Below, piece after piece: positions 36,653-44,109 of a stretch of DNA of 64,000 nucleotides. The notes below the pieces were generated by a model, which saw only the letters and a program-made list of their open reading frames with translations, did not search any database and had not been told where the DNA came from. Origin of the DNA: Bacteroidales bacterium. GTDB taxonomy: Bacteria > Bacteroidota > Bacteroidia > Bacteroidales > UBA932. The DNA lies in contig JAFRQH010000030.1 of NCBI GenBank assembly GCA_017428725.1, forward strand, positions 26,959 through 90,958, in the 5' to 3' direction. Both the position numbers and the translations under genes were made by a program. Each line of letters starts with the position of its first letter. Position 1 is the stretch's first letter.

Positions 36653-37531
36653 ATGGTACGCTATTTCCAAGTTGCAGGTCTCACCTTTTCGGTGGCTTTC
36701 CCGGAGGATTTCCCGGCGTACAGGATACACAATTATGATCCGTTCGAGATCCATCCGGCCGGACCCGGTCCAGAATGCATCTTTTCGCTGACCGTCGATC
36801 CGGAGCGTCCGCCCGTGCGGGGCGAGGTCATCTACCATGCGCCGGAGGAGTCCGGAGAACCGGTGGTCAGCCTGCTGCGCACCGACGACAGCTGGCAGGC
36901 CGAATTCGCCTCCTCCCCGGGGGCTCCGCTCAGCGGCATCCTCACTTTCAGCGGCGACTTCCGCAGCGGCAGCCTCTATGCGAACGGAGCGCCCGGCTCG
37001 AAAGCCTTTGCGCTCAACAATGCCCTGATGCTGCTCTATGCCTTCGCATCCGCCCGGCGAGACGCGCTGGAGATGCACTCCTCCGTGGTGATGCACGGCG
37101 GGCGCGGATTCATGTTCCTGGGCCGCAGCGGTACGGGCAAGAGCACGCACAGTTCGCTCTGGCTCAAATACATCGAGGAGACCGAGCTGCTCAACGACGA
37201 CAACCCCGTGTTGCGCATCGTGGATGGTTCGGCGCGCGTTTTCGGGACGCCCTGGAGCGGCAAGACCCCGTGCTACAAGGCGCAGGACGTCCCCGTGGGC
37301 GCCATCGTGCGCCTGCACCAGGCGCCGCACAATGCCATTTCCCGCCTCGGTACCATCCAGGCCTACGCCTCCGTCCTGTCCTCCTGCTCGGGCTTCCGCC
37401 CGTTCCGGGACGTGACGGACGCCCAGCACGGGACGATTTCCACCGTGGCCTTCAGCGTACCGTGCTACGAATTGGATTGCCTGCCGGACGAGGCCGCAGC
37501 CCGGCTCTGCCAACAGACGGTCGATGGATAA
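36653..37531 (+). CDS. HPr-kinase-like P-loop protein of a PqqD/ABC cassette
   Basis: 292 residues. The C-terminal half matches the HPr kinase/PEPCK-type fold: MHSSVVMHGGRGFMFLG with a candidate catalytic His (H142), Walker A GRSGTGKST (157-165), an acidic NDDNP motif (181-185) and FGTPWSGKTPCYK. The N-terminal 120 residues do not match the HPr-recognition domain and look like a substrate-binding beta region. Similar kinases modify lasso peptides in some RiPP clusters (such as paeninodin), so phosphorylation of a peptide or small metabolite is a plausible role; HPr regulation is less likely. It overlaps the next gene by 8 bases and opens a five-gene cassette. Confidence 0.75.
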   Translation: MVRYFQVAGLTFSVAFPEDFPAYRIHNYDPFEIHPAGPGPECIFSLTVDPERPPVRGEVIYHAPEESGEPVVSLLRTDDSWQAEFASSPGAPLSGILTFSGDFRSGSLYANGAPGSKAFALNNALMLLYAFASARRDALEMHSSVVMHGGRGFMFLGRSGTGKSTHSSLWLKYIEETELLNDDNPVLRIVDGSARVFGTPWSGKTPCYKAQDVPVGAIVRLHQAPHNAISRLGTIQAYASVLSSCSGFRPFRDVTDAQHGTISTVAFSVPCYELDCLPDEAAARLCQQTVDG

Positions 37532-37946
37532 GCGCATCCTGCCCAACGACATCCTCCTCGGGGAGGTAGCGGCCGTCCTGCGCGAAGGCCGCGAGGCCAT
37601 CATCACGCCCCTCGGGAACAGCATGCTTCCCTTCATCCGCGGCGGACAGGACCGTGTGGTCCTGCGCAAGGAGCCGGACCTCGCCGTAGGCGACATCGTG
37701 CTCATACATACCGGCGGCCGTTACATCCTGCACCGGGTCCTCACCGTCGAAGGAGACGCCGTGACCTTGATGGGAGACGGCAACCTCCGGGGAACGGAGC
37801 ATTGCACGCGCGCCGAGGTGCTCGGCACCGTCAGCGAAATCCTGTCGCCCGACGGGCGGTCCCGCAAACCGGGCAAGGCCCGCCTCTGGCGTACCTTACG
37901 GCCCATACGGCGTTATATATTAGCCATTTATAAAAGATTGACATGA
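37524..37946 (+). CDS. S24/S26-family serine peptidase, soluble, Ser-His type
   Basis: 140 residues. The signal-peptidase-like catalytic box is PLGNSMLPFIRGG with the nucleophile Ser33; the partner is probably His70 in YILHRVLTVEGD, as in the ER/SipW type, rather than the Lys of classical SPase I. Unlike signal peptidases it has no N-terminal transmembrane helix, so it should act in the cytoplasm or be held by a partner. In this setting it may remove a leader from a peptide substrate (inference). Overlaps both neighbours (8 and 4 bases). Confidence 0.75.
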   Translation: MDKRILPNDILLGEVAAVLREGREAIITPLGNSMLPFIRGGQDRVVLRKEPDLAVGDIVLIHTGGRYILHRVLTVEGDAVTLMGDGNLRGTEHCTRAEVLGTVSEILSPDGRSRKPGKARLWRTLRPIRRYILAIYKRLT

Positions 37947-38212
37947 GAATTTTGGACGGACTGGTCCTGCGCCCTCTCGGCCGGGAATTCATCGTCACGG
38001 GAGACGGGCTCTCCCGGATTGATTTCAGCAAGGTGGTGTCGATGAATGCCACCGCCGCCTACCTGTGGAAGGAGCTGCAGGGACGGGATTTCACTGTGGA
38101 GGAGATGGCCGGGCTGCTGACGGCACGCTACGACGTCTCTGAGCAGGCCGCGCGCGCCGACGCCGCGAAACTGATGGACTCCTGGGCCAAGGCCGGACTG
38201 CTCGCCGAATGA
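37943..38212 (+). CDS. PqqD-like peptide-binding protein
   Basis: 89 residues. Winged-helix PqqD/RRE pattern: ILDGLVLRPLGREFIVTGDG, VVSMNATAAYLWKELQGRDF, and the C-terminal helices DVSEQAARADAAKLMDSW. In RiPP pathways PqqD/RRE domains hold the leader of a precursor peptide and bring it to the modifying enzymes. It overlaps both neighbours by 4 bases. No precursor gene is present in the cassette, since the genes leave no room between them. Confidence 0.82.
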   Translation: MRILDGLVLRPLGREFIVTGDGLSRIDFSKVVSMNATAAYLWKELQGRDFTVEEMAGLLTARYDVSEQAARADAAKLMDSWAKAGLLAE

Positions 38213-39336
38213 CGCCACGGGAGGCATACCTGGTACTGATCCGCACTGCGCTGTGGGCCCCGGACGCGCCCTTGGCGGAGGATTGTCTCGCTGCGCTCAG
38301 TGAGGAGACCCTCCTGCAGGAGGTACTCCGAATCGCCGAGAGCCAGCGGACGCGCGGCCTTGTCTACGACCTGCTATTGCGGAATTGTCCCCAAATCCCG
38401 GAAGATCTGGCGAAGCAGATGCAGCAGACGCTGTTCCAGATCGCCGGAGCGAACGGTCGGCTGGACGCGAACGTCGGCTCCCTGGCCGCCCGTCTGCAGC
38501 AGACCGGCTTTCCCTTTATCCTGCTCAAAGGACAAGCAAACGCCCGACGCTACCCGGTCCCCACACTCCGCGAAAGCGGCGATATCGACGTATACATCGG
38601 TCCTGAACGTTTCGCCGATGCCATACAGACTGCCCGAACACTCGCAGACGACCCCGGGCAAAGCGCTCTCAATGGCAAGCATTTCTGCTTCCGATATCAG
38701 GACTCGGAGGTCGAATTCCACAAGTTCGCCCTGGTGCCGGTCCGGCGGCGTCTGCGTGAGACGTATCACCTCCTGGAATCTTCCTGCCTGACACAAGGCA
38801 CGGTTCCCATATCTTTCGGGATGGTACAGGTTCCTGCGCCAGAGCCATCCTTCAATGCATTTTATCTTTTCGCCCACGCCTGGCACCATTTCCTGACCGA
38901 AGGACTGGGTCTGCGCCAATTATGTGACTGGGCCTTGCTGCTGTCCCGCGAGAGAACGTCCATCGACCGGGAGCGCCTGATGACAATCCTCACGAGCCTG
39001 GATCTTCTAGGCCCGTGGAGGATACTCGGCTGCATCGCCGTACACGATCTTGGGTTGCCGGAAGGAGAATTCCCCTTCTACGATGCCTCCGCCTTCGACA
39101 GATCCCGCAAAATCCTCCATATTATCTTTCAGGACGGGAACTTCGGGACAACCCGGGGCTATCGGAAAAAGGAGCGCCCGGACAGCCTGCTCCGCGGCAA
39201 ACTATTCGCCCTCTGGCATCGGTTCCTGCGGTTTACGGAAGTGTTACCCCTGGCTCCGCGCGAGGCCCTGGCCAGTTTCGTTGCCGCCATACGCAACGGC
39301 ACGCGTGCTTTCATCAATAAACTGTCCCACCGATGA
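38209..39336 (+). CDS. Nucleotidyltransferase family protein (NTP_transf_5 type)
   Basis: 375 residues. The active-site pattern is FILLKGQANARRYPVPT followed by RESGDIDVYIG, with the metal-binding Asp pair at D125 and D127. The rest is helical (for example YLFAHAWHHFLTEGLGLRQL). In lasso-peptide and related clusters such proteins sit next to the kinase and are presumed to transfer a nucleotide; target unknown. Overlaps both neighbours by 4 bases. Confidence 0.8.
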   Translation: MTPREAYLVLIRTALWAPDAPLAEDCLAALSEETLLQEVLRIAESQRTRGLVYDLLLRNCPQIPEDLAKQMQQTLFQIAGANGRLDANVGSLAARLQQTGFPFILLKGQANARRYPVPTLRESGDIDVYIGPERFADAIQTARTLADDPGQSALNGKHFCFRYQDSEVEFHKFALVPVRRRLRETYHLLESSCLTQGTVPISFGMVQVPAPEPSFNAFYLFAHAWHHFLTEGLGLRQLCDWALLLSRERTSIDRERLMTILTSLDLLGPWRILGCIAVHDLGLPEGEFPFYDASAFDRSRKILHIIFQDGNFGTTRGYRKKERPDSLLRGKLFALWHRFLRFTEVLPLAPREALASFVAAIRNGTRAFINKLSHR

Positions 39337-40967
39337 TTCCTGTCCGACAAGTCCTGCTGGGTCTCCGCCCGATGGCGCGTCCTTCCCGCGGAAGGATGCT
39401 GCTGAGCGTGCTCATCGGCCTGGTGCGCATCGCCGCTTCGCTTTCCTTCGTCTGGATCTGCAAGCGGCTGGTGGACATCGCCACCGGCGTGTCCGATGCG
39501 CCGCTCGGCGTGAGCATCGGCATCCTGGTGGGGATCATGCTGATCCAGATGGCTTGCTCCGTCAGTGCCAGCGCCTGGGCGAACTACAACGCCGTCCGTA
39601 CGGCCAACGACCTGCGTGCAGACGTCTTCTCGACGGTGCTGCGCAGTACCTGGAGCGGCCGGGAGCGTTTCCGCAGCGGGGATGCCGTCAACCGGCTCGA
39701 AGAAGACGTCCGCGTGGTCACCGACCTGCTCTGCGCCAGGTTCCCGGACACGGCCATCACCTTGATCCAGCTCCTCGCCGCCTCGGTCTACCTGCTGCTG
39801 ATGGCACCTAAACTCCTCTGGGTCCTGGTCATTCTGATGGTCGTGGGCGTGGCGGGGTCCCGCTTGTTCTTCCGCACGCTCCGCGCCCTGACCGAACGCA
39901 TCCGCAAGTCCGACGCCGAGATCCAGCAGCTGATGCAGGAAAACCTCCAGAAGCGGATCGTCGTCCTGACGCTCATCGGTACGCAGCGCGTACTGGACCG
40001 CTTGGGGTGGCTGCAGAAAGATCTCTTCGGCAACACGGTGCTGCGGATTCGTTACAATGCCGTTGCCCGTACGTTCATGCACCTGGGCTTTATGGGCGGC
40101 TATGCCGCGGCCTTCCTTTGGGGCGTGATCGGCATCCGCGACGGCGTAGTGACCTATGGCATGATGACGGCCTTCCTCCAGCTCGTCGGTCAGGTCCAGC
40201 GGCCCATCGCCGAACTGGCCAGCCAGATCCCGGCCTTCATCCACGCCACCACTTCCGTGGAGCGGCTGATGGAACTGCAGGCGCTGGAGCAGGAGGCGGA
40301 CGAGGCGCCTGTGCGCCTGTCTGGCGCGCCCGGCATCCGGCTGACGGACGTGGATTTCTCCTATCCGGAGCGGTCCGAAGCCGTCCTGGAGCACTTCTCC
40401 TATGATATCGCACCCGGTTCGATGACGGTCGTGATGGGCCCCACGGGTGCCGGCAAGAGCACCCTCAGCCGGCTGGTGCTGGGGCTGCTGCGGCCCGCAC
40501 GGGGCAGCGTGGAGATCTACGGGGCCGAAGGGGCCTTCCCCGCCGGTCCCGCCGTGCGCGGCAACTTCCTCTATGTCCCGCAGGGCAATTCGCTGCTCAG
40601 CGGGACCATCCGGGACAACCTGCTGCTTGCCCGTGCAGACGCCACCGAAGACAAGCTCCGGGAAGCCCTGCACACGGCCGTCGCCGACTTCGTCCTCGAA
40701 CTGCCGGAAGGGCTGGATACGCCCTGCGGCGAGGAAGGCACCGGCCTGAGCGAGGGCCAGTGCCAGCGCATCGCCATCGCGCGTGCCCTGCTGCGCGAGG
40801 GTGGCGTACTCATCCTCGACGAGGCCACCTCGGCGCTTGACGCCGGCACCGAAGAGCTCCTGCTCGAGCGCCTGTACCGGCGCTATCACGGCTCCAGGAC
40901 CCTTCTGTTCATCTCCCACCGCGACGCCGTCTCCACCCGGGCGGACCAGATCCTTCGCATCGGCTGA
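39333..40967 (+). CDS. ABC transporter, fused permease and ATPase (exporter type)
   Basis: 544 residues: a six-helix transmembrane domain (about 15-310) followed by an ATPase domain with Walker A GPTGAGKSTLS, Q-loop VPQGNSLLSGTIRDN, signature LSEGQCQRIAIARAL (Glu in place of the usual Gly) and Walker B VLILDEATSALD. No N-terminal C39 peptidase domain. Half-transporters of this kind act as homodimers and commonly export peptides or lipids; here it is probably the exporter of whatever the cassette makes. Its stop shares a base with the next gene's ATG. Confidence 0.88.
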   Translation: MIPVRQVLLGLRPMARPSRGRMLLSVLIGLVRIAASLSFVWICKRLVDIATGVSDAPLGVSIGILVGIMLIQMACSVSASAWANYNAVRTANDLRADVFSTVLRSTWSGRERFRSGDAVNRLEEDVRVVTDLLCARFPDTAITLIQLLAASVYLLLMAPKLLWVLVILMVVGVAGSRLFFRTLRALTERIRKSDAEIQQLMQENLQKRIVVLTLIGTQRVLDRLGWLQKDLFGNTVLRIRYNAVARTFMHLGFMGGYAAAFLWGVIGIRDGVVTYGMMTAFLQLVGQVQRPIAELASQIPAFIHATTSVERLMELQALEQEADEAPVRLSGAPGIRLTDVDFSYPERSEAVLEHFSYDIAPGSMTVVMGPTGAGKSTLSRLVLGLLRPARGSVEIYGAEGAFPAGPAVRGNFLYVPQGNSLLSGTIRDNLLLARADATEDKLREALHTAVADFVLELPEGLDTPCGEEGTGLSEGQCQRIAIARALLREGGVLILDEATSALDAGTEELLLERLYRRYHGSRTLLFISHRDAVSTRADQILRIG

Positions 40968-41404
40968 TGGAGTGGTTGGAAAGTCTGGGCCTGCTGGGTC
41001 TGTTCCTGGGCAGTGCACTGGCAGCATCCATCGTGCCGTTCAGCTCGGATGTGCTCTACATCGCCATCCTGGCGACGACCGGCCAGGACCTGGGCTGCTT
41101 CCTCGCCGCCACCTCCGGCAGCTGGCTCGGCAGCCTGTTCACCTTCTACCTGGGATGGATCGGCAAATGGGAATGGATCGAGAAATGGTTCAAGGTCACC
41201 CGCGAAAAACTCGAGCAGCAACAGTCGAAAGTCAACAAATACGGTGTCTGGCTGGCCCTTTTCAGCTGGGTGCCGATCGTGGGGGACCTCACGGTCCTGG
41301 CGCTGGGATTCTACAAGGCCCCGCGCGGCTGGACCTTCCTGATGCTGCTGATCGGCAAGGCCATCCGCTACTTGTTCTGGAACCTGATCGTGGGTCTGTT
41401 CTAG
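40967..41404 (+). CDS. VTT/DedA-like membrane protein (YqaA type)
   Basis: 145 residues. Hydrophobic N-terminal stretch GLLGLFLGSALAASIVPFSS, a glycine-rich re-entrant segment SGSWLGSLFTFYLGWIGKW, and a second half with WVPIVGDLTVLALGFYKAP. This is the short YqaA branch of the SNARE-associated/VTT family, some members of which scramble or transport lipids. Translationally linked to the ABC gene, but whether it belongs functionally to the cassette is unclear. The stop overlaps the convergent DUF456 gene by 4 bases. Confidence 0.82.
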   Translation: MEWLESLGLLGLFLGSALAASIVPFSSDVLYIAILATTGQDLGCFLAATSGSWLGSLFTFYLGWIGKWEWIEKWFKVTREKLEQQQSKVNKYGVWLALFSWVPIVGDLTVLALGFYKAPRGWTFLMLLIGKAIRYLFWNLIVGLF

Positions 41405-41877
41405 ATGTACGCGATGATGTAGTAGAGCATCAGCGCCGAGGAGATAAGCTTGATCCCCGTGCCGGACAGGAAGCCCAGGAAGGCGCCGAGCGAGGATTTG
41501 AGCGAGGCGCCCGCCCCCTTGCCGGCAATGAGCACCTCCGCCAGGAAGGCCCCCGCCAGTGAAGTCACGATCATCCCGCCCGGCAGCGGGAAAATCAGGC
41601 CGGCGAACAGGCCGATGATGGCGCCCCAGGCGGCATACTTGCTGCCGCCGGTGACCTTGGTGAACCACGCCGGCACGACGAAGTCCAGCACCGTGACCAG
41701 GATGGTGACGCCAAGCATCACGAACAGCAGGGTCAGCGACATCGGATCCCCGCCGAAGAAATAAATCAGCAGCAGGCCCACCCAACTGAGCGGCGGCCCC
41801 GGGATGCCGGGGACGATGCTGCCGATGATGCCCACGACCCCAAGGATCACGGCCAGGATGATCATTACCACATTCAT
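41401..41877 (-). CDS. DUF456 membrane protein
   Basis: 158 residues from ATG 41877. Four or so transmembrane helices rich in glycine: IILAVILGVVGIIGSIVPGI with the family-typical PGIPGPPLSWVGLLL, then AAWGAIIGLFAGLIFPLPGG. Function unknown across the family. Upstream, TATCTTTA (one base off the -7 consensus) may be its promoter. Confidence 0.85.
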   Translation of the reverse strand: MNVVMIILAVILGVVGIIGSIVPGIPGPPLSWVGLLLIYFFGGDPMSLTLLFVMLGVTILVTVLDFVVPAWFTKVTGGSKYAAWGAIIGLFAGLIFPLPGGMIVTSLAGAFLAEVLIAGKGAGASLKSSLGAFLGFLSGTGIKLISSALMLYYIIAYI

Positions 41878-41907
41878 ATCGTAAAGATACAAAGAATCCA
41901 CGAACCG

Positions 41908-41936
41908 TTGCAATTCCGCAGTTTTTTGTACATTTG
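41908..41936 (+). promoter_or_regulatory. Promoter of the EF-hand helical protein gene
   Basis: TTG (41908-41910) as -33, an 18-base spacer and TACATTTG (41929-41936) as -7, in an AT-rich stretch; 27 bases to the ATG. Confidence 0.65.
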
Positions 41937-41963
41937 TAGAAACAACCCTTAATTACGACTACA

Positions 41964-42260
41964 ATGTGTGACGAACCCAAAAAGAAAGCGATGGACCTTG
42001 ACGGAGACGGCAAGGTGACCCTCAACGAAGCCATCCAGTACACCAAGGAAAAGGCCGGCGAAATCGCAGGCAAGGCCAAGGTCAAACTCGACGAACTCGG
42101 CGAAGAGGCCAAGAAGGAGTTTGCGGAGCTGAAGGTCGACGCTGCTGAAGTGGCCGACAAGGTCAAGGACAAATACAACGAGCTGGGCGCGGAGGTCAAG
42201 GACCTCTATGCCGACGCCAAGGAGAAAGTCAAGGACGTGGTCGGCAAGAAGGAGGCCTGA
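41964..42260 (+). CDS. Small protein: one EF-hand loop plus a long charged amphipathic helix
   Basis: 98 residues. Residues 11-22 (DLDGDGKVTLNE) form a canonical 12-residue EF-hand calcium loop: Asp at 1, 3 and 5, Gly at 6, hydrophobic at 8, Glu at 12. The remaining 75 residues are Lys/Glu/Ala-rich with repeating patterns such as KVKLDELGEEAKKEFAELK, like YtxH, LEA or apolipoprotein-type helices. No signal peptide or membrane helix. It stands alone with its own promoter and a strong terminator, suggesting an abundant or stress-related product. Function not known. Confidence 0.8.
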   Translation: MCDEPKKKAMDLDGDGKVTLNEAIQYTKEKAGEIAGKAKVKLDELGEEAKKEFAELKVDAAEVADKVKDKYNELGAEVKDLYADAKEKVKDVVGKKEA

Positions 42261-42272
42261 CGGACTTCCCCT

Positions 42273-42316
42273 GATACGAAGAACCCGGAGTCTTGCGGCT
42301 CCGGGTTCTTCGTATC
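42273..42316. terminator. Strong bidirectional hairpin terminator
   Basis: Perfect 18-base inverted repeat (42273-42290 and 42299-42316) with an 8-base loop TCTTGCGG. It lies between the ends of the EF-hand gene and the convergent barrel gene (12 bases on either side). Confidence 0.88.
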
Positions 42317-42328
42317 TCAGGATACACC

Positions 42329-42946
42329 CTAGAACATGAAGGCCACGCCGACGGTGAAGGTATTGGCGTGGACATCACGCTCCTTGACCAGGCGGCTCAG
42401 TCCGAAGGCATAGCCGACGCGCACCTGGACGGCCTCGGAGAAGGCGGCCGTCAGGCCGAGGTCCCACTGGATGTTCATCTGCGTGAGCTTGTGGGTCGCA
42501 TCGGTGAGATCCGTATTGGTGATGAACTTGTCTTTCGAATACACGTTTCCGCCGGTGCCGATGTTCAGCACCGGACCGGTGTACAGACCGATCAGCATTT
42601 CGGGGGAAGCCTCGAAATTGTACTTGATGTTCAGGGGAATGGACAGGTAGGACATCTTCATGAACTTGGGCGCAGGTTCGGGCAGACCGGTCTTGCCGGA
42701 ATGGTAGTAGAAGAAGACACCCGGCTCGAAGGTCAGGCCCGCCATCGTGGAGAAATAGAACTCCTTGCTGATACCGGCATAGAAACCACCCAGGTGGTGC
42801 TCCTTGAGGAAAGTGGAGCAATCGTCGCCGTTGAAGGAGACGCCGGCGTAGCCGAGGCCGGCACGCCATTCGGTGGACTGGGCGGAGGCGTTCGCGCAGG
42901 TGAAGAGCGCGACCGCGGAGAGGAGGATGACAAAAATCTTTTTCAC
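42329..42946 (-). CDS. Outer-membrane beta-barrel protein (porin family)
   Basis: 205 residues starting at GTG 42946, which gives a clean signal peptide (M)KKIFVILLSAVALFTCANA ending SAQ; the open frame further upstream runs over the promoter. The mature part shows barrel strands such as LSIPLNIKYNFEASPEMLIG and ends VGVAFMF with a terminal Phe. No enzymatic motif. Confidence 0.8.
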   Translation of the reverse strand: MKKIFVILLSAVALFTCANASAQSTEWRAGLGYAGVSFNGDDCSTFLKEHHLGGFYAGISKEFYFSTMAGLTFEPGVFFYYHSGKTGLPEPAPKFMKMSYLSIPLNIKYNFEASPEMLIGLYTGPVLNIGTGGNVYSKDKFITNTDLTDATHKLTQMNIQWDLGLTAAFSEAVQVRVGYAFGLSRLVKERDVHANTFTVGVAFMF

Positions 42947-42991
42947 GTCAGTTATTGTTAATTGTTTCTGTTCTTGTTGTTCTCTATCATA

Positions 42992-42999
42992 CAAAAATA
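42992..42999 (-). promoter_or_regulatory. -7 box of the barrel gene
   Basis: TATTTTTG read leftward, 45 bases before the GTG; a TTTG lies 22 bases upstream, slightly beyond the usual spacing. Confidence 0.55.
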
Positions 43000-43029
43000 A
43001 GAAAAAAATGAAGATGTTGCACAAATTAC

Positions 43030-43037
43030 TATTTTTG
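43030..43037 (+). promoter_or_regulatory. -7 box of mutY, predicted leaderless
   Basis: TATTTTTG with only 4 bases to the mutY ATG, so transcription should begin at or next to the start codon. Divergent from the barrel promoter 30 bases away. Confidence 0.6.
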
Positions 43038-43041
43038 CGCT

Positions 43042-44109
43042 ATGAATTCCTTCACCGAAACCCTCCTCGGCTGGTATGACGCCAACGGCAGGGATCTCCC
43101 CTGGCGCCGCACACGCGACCCTTATGCCATCTGGCTCAGCGAGATCATCCTGCAGCAGACGCGCATCGCCCAGGGCCAGGCCTATTGGGAGCGGTTCCTG
43201 GCGGCTTTCCCGGACGTGCAGCGGCTCGCCGCCGCCTCCGAGGACGAGGTGCTCCGGCTCTGGCAGGGGCTCGGCTACTACAGCCGCGCACGCAACCTGC
43301 ACGCCGCCGCAAAACAGATCGTGGCGCTGGGGCGCTTCCCGGACGACATCGGAGGCATCCGCACGCTCAAGGGTGTGGGAGACTACACGGCTGCGGCCAT
43401 CGGCTCCATCGCCTTCGGCCTGCCCGCGGCCGTCGTGGACGGCAATGTCTACCGTGTGCTGGCCCGGCACTTCGGGATCGGCACGCCCGTCGGGTCCACC
43501 GCCGCCAAGAAGGAATTCACCGCCCTGGCGCAGTCGCTGCTGCCGCAGGACCGGCCGGGCGACTTCAACCAGGCGATGATGGATTTCGGCGCGCTCGTGT
43601 GCACGCCCGCCACACCGGCCTGCCTGCTCTGTCCGCTCGCAGGCAGCTGCGCCGCCCTCGCTTCCGGACAGGTCGGCACCCTGCCGGCCAAAGCCCGCGC
43701 GGCAGCCGTACAGACCCGCCGGTTCAACTATGTCTATGTCCGGTTCCACGGCCGCACGGCCATCCGCCGCCGCGGTCCGGGCGACATCTGGCAAGGCCTG
43801 TACGAGCCGTTGGTCTGTGACCAACGGCTCGTAGGCGATGCCTATGACGGGGGAAGCATCCCCCGAAACCCCCTCGGTCGCTTCGCTCCGACTGCCTCCG
43901 ACCAACGGCTCGTAGGCGATGCCTATGAATTGAGGACCGGCGTCAAACATCAGCTGACCCACCGGACGCTGCTCGTGGATTTCTGGCTGTGGGAACCGGA
44001 CCGGGAGCCCGACCTGCCCGAAGGATACTTCTGGGTCGAAGAAGCGGAGCTTGACCGTTACGCCAAGCCCCGCCTGTTCGAATTGCTGCTGGAGTCCCTG
44101 CCGGACTGA
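43042..44109 (+). CDS. mutY: A/G-specific adenine glycosylase with an in-frame palindromic insertion
   Basis: 355 residues. Removes adenine mispaired with 8-oxoguanine. The helix-hairpin-helix catalytic domain holds Glu34 (LSEIILQQTRIAQG) and Asp133 (VVDGNVYRVL); the iron-sulfur cluster ligands C187-x6-C194-x2-C197-x5-C203 are intact. The C-terminal NUDIX-like 8-oxoG recognition domain is recognisable around GDIWQGLYEPLV and VKHQLTHRTLLVDFW. Between these lie residues 254-295, encoded by a palindrome and two copies of a 29-base direct repeat that read through in frame (DQRLVGDAY twice). The insert is at a loop near the end of the first strands, so the enzyme may still work. It ends one base before the convergent beta-helix gene. 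Confidence 0.93.
   Translation: MNSFTETLLGWYDANGRDLPWRRTRDPYAIWLSEIILQQTRIAQGQAYWERFLAAFPDVQRLAAASEDEVLRLWQGLGYYSRARNLHAAAKQIVALGRFPDDIGGIRTLKGVGDYTAAAIGSIAFGLPAAVVDGNVYRVLARHFGIGTPVGSTAAKKEFTALAQSLLPQDRPGDFNQAMMDFGALVCTPATPACLLCPLAGSCAALASGQVGTLPAKARAAAVQTRRFNYVYVRFHGRTAIRRRGPGDIWQGLYEPLVCDQRLVGDAYDGGSIPRNPLGRFAPTASDQRLVGDAYELRTGVKHQLTHRTLLVDFWLWEPDREPDLPEGYFWVEEAELDRYAKPRLFELLLESLPD
43801..43928. repeat. Protein-coding palindromic/direct repeat inside mutY
   Basis: 43801-43815 and 43819-43833 form a perfect 15-base inverted repeat around TGT. The 29 bases from 43819 to 43847 recur exactly at 43900-43928, an 81-base (27-codon) period. The spacer contains further small palindromes: GGGGG...CCCCC near 43850 and TCGG...CCGA near 43875. 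The whole stretch keeps mutY open. It resembles coding palindromic elements known from Rickettsia; no second copy was seen in this window. Confidence 0.85.

Noticed and set aside
36653..37531. Genuine HPr kinase/phosphorylase for carbon catabolite control
   Set aside because: The P-loop half fits, but the N-terminal part is not the HPrK N-domain and the gene is embedded in a peptide-tailoring-like cassette.
32801..37705. A leftward open frame of 1634 codons across tkt, lepA and the kinase gene
   Set aside because: It lies antisense to three recognisable genes. In GC-rich DNA the strong third-position G/C bias removes stops from one antisense frame. The translation is low-complexity (Val, Asp, Gly, His, Arg) with no motif.
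36653..41404. A complete lasso-peptide cluster
   Set aside because: Kinase, PqqD-like, nucleotidyltransferase and ABC genes are present, but there is no asparagine-synthetase-like cyclase, no transglutaminase-like protease and no room for a precursor gene.
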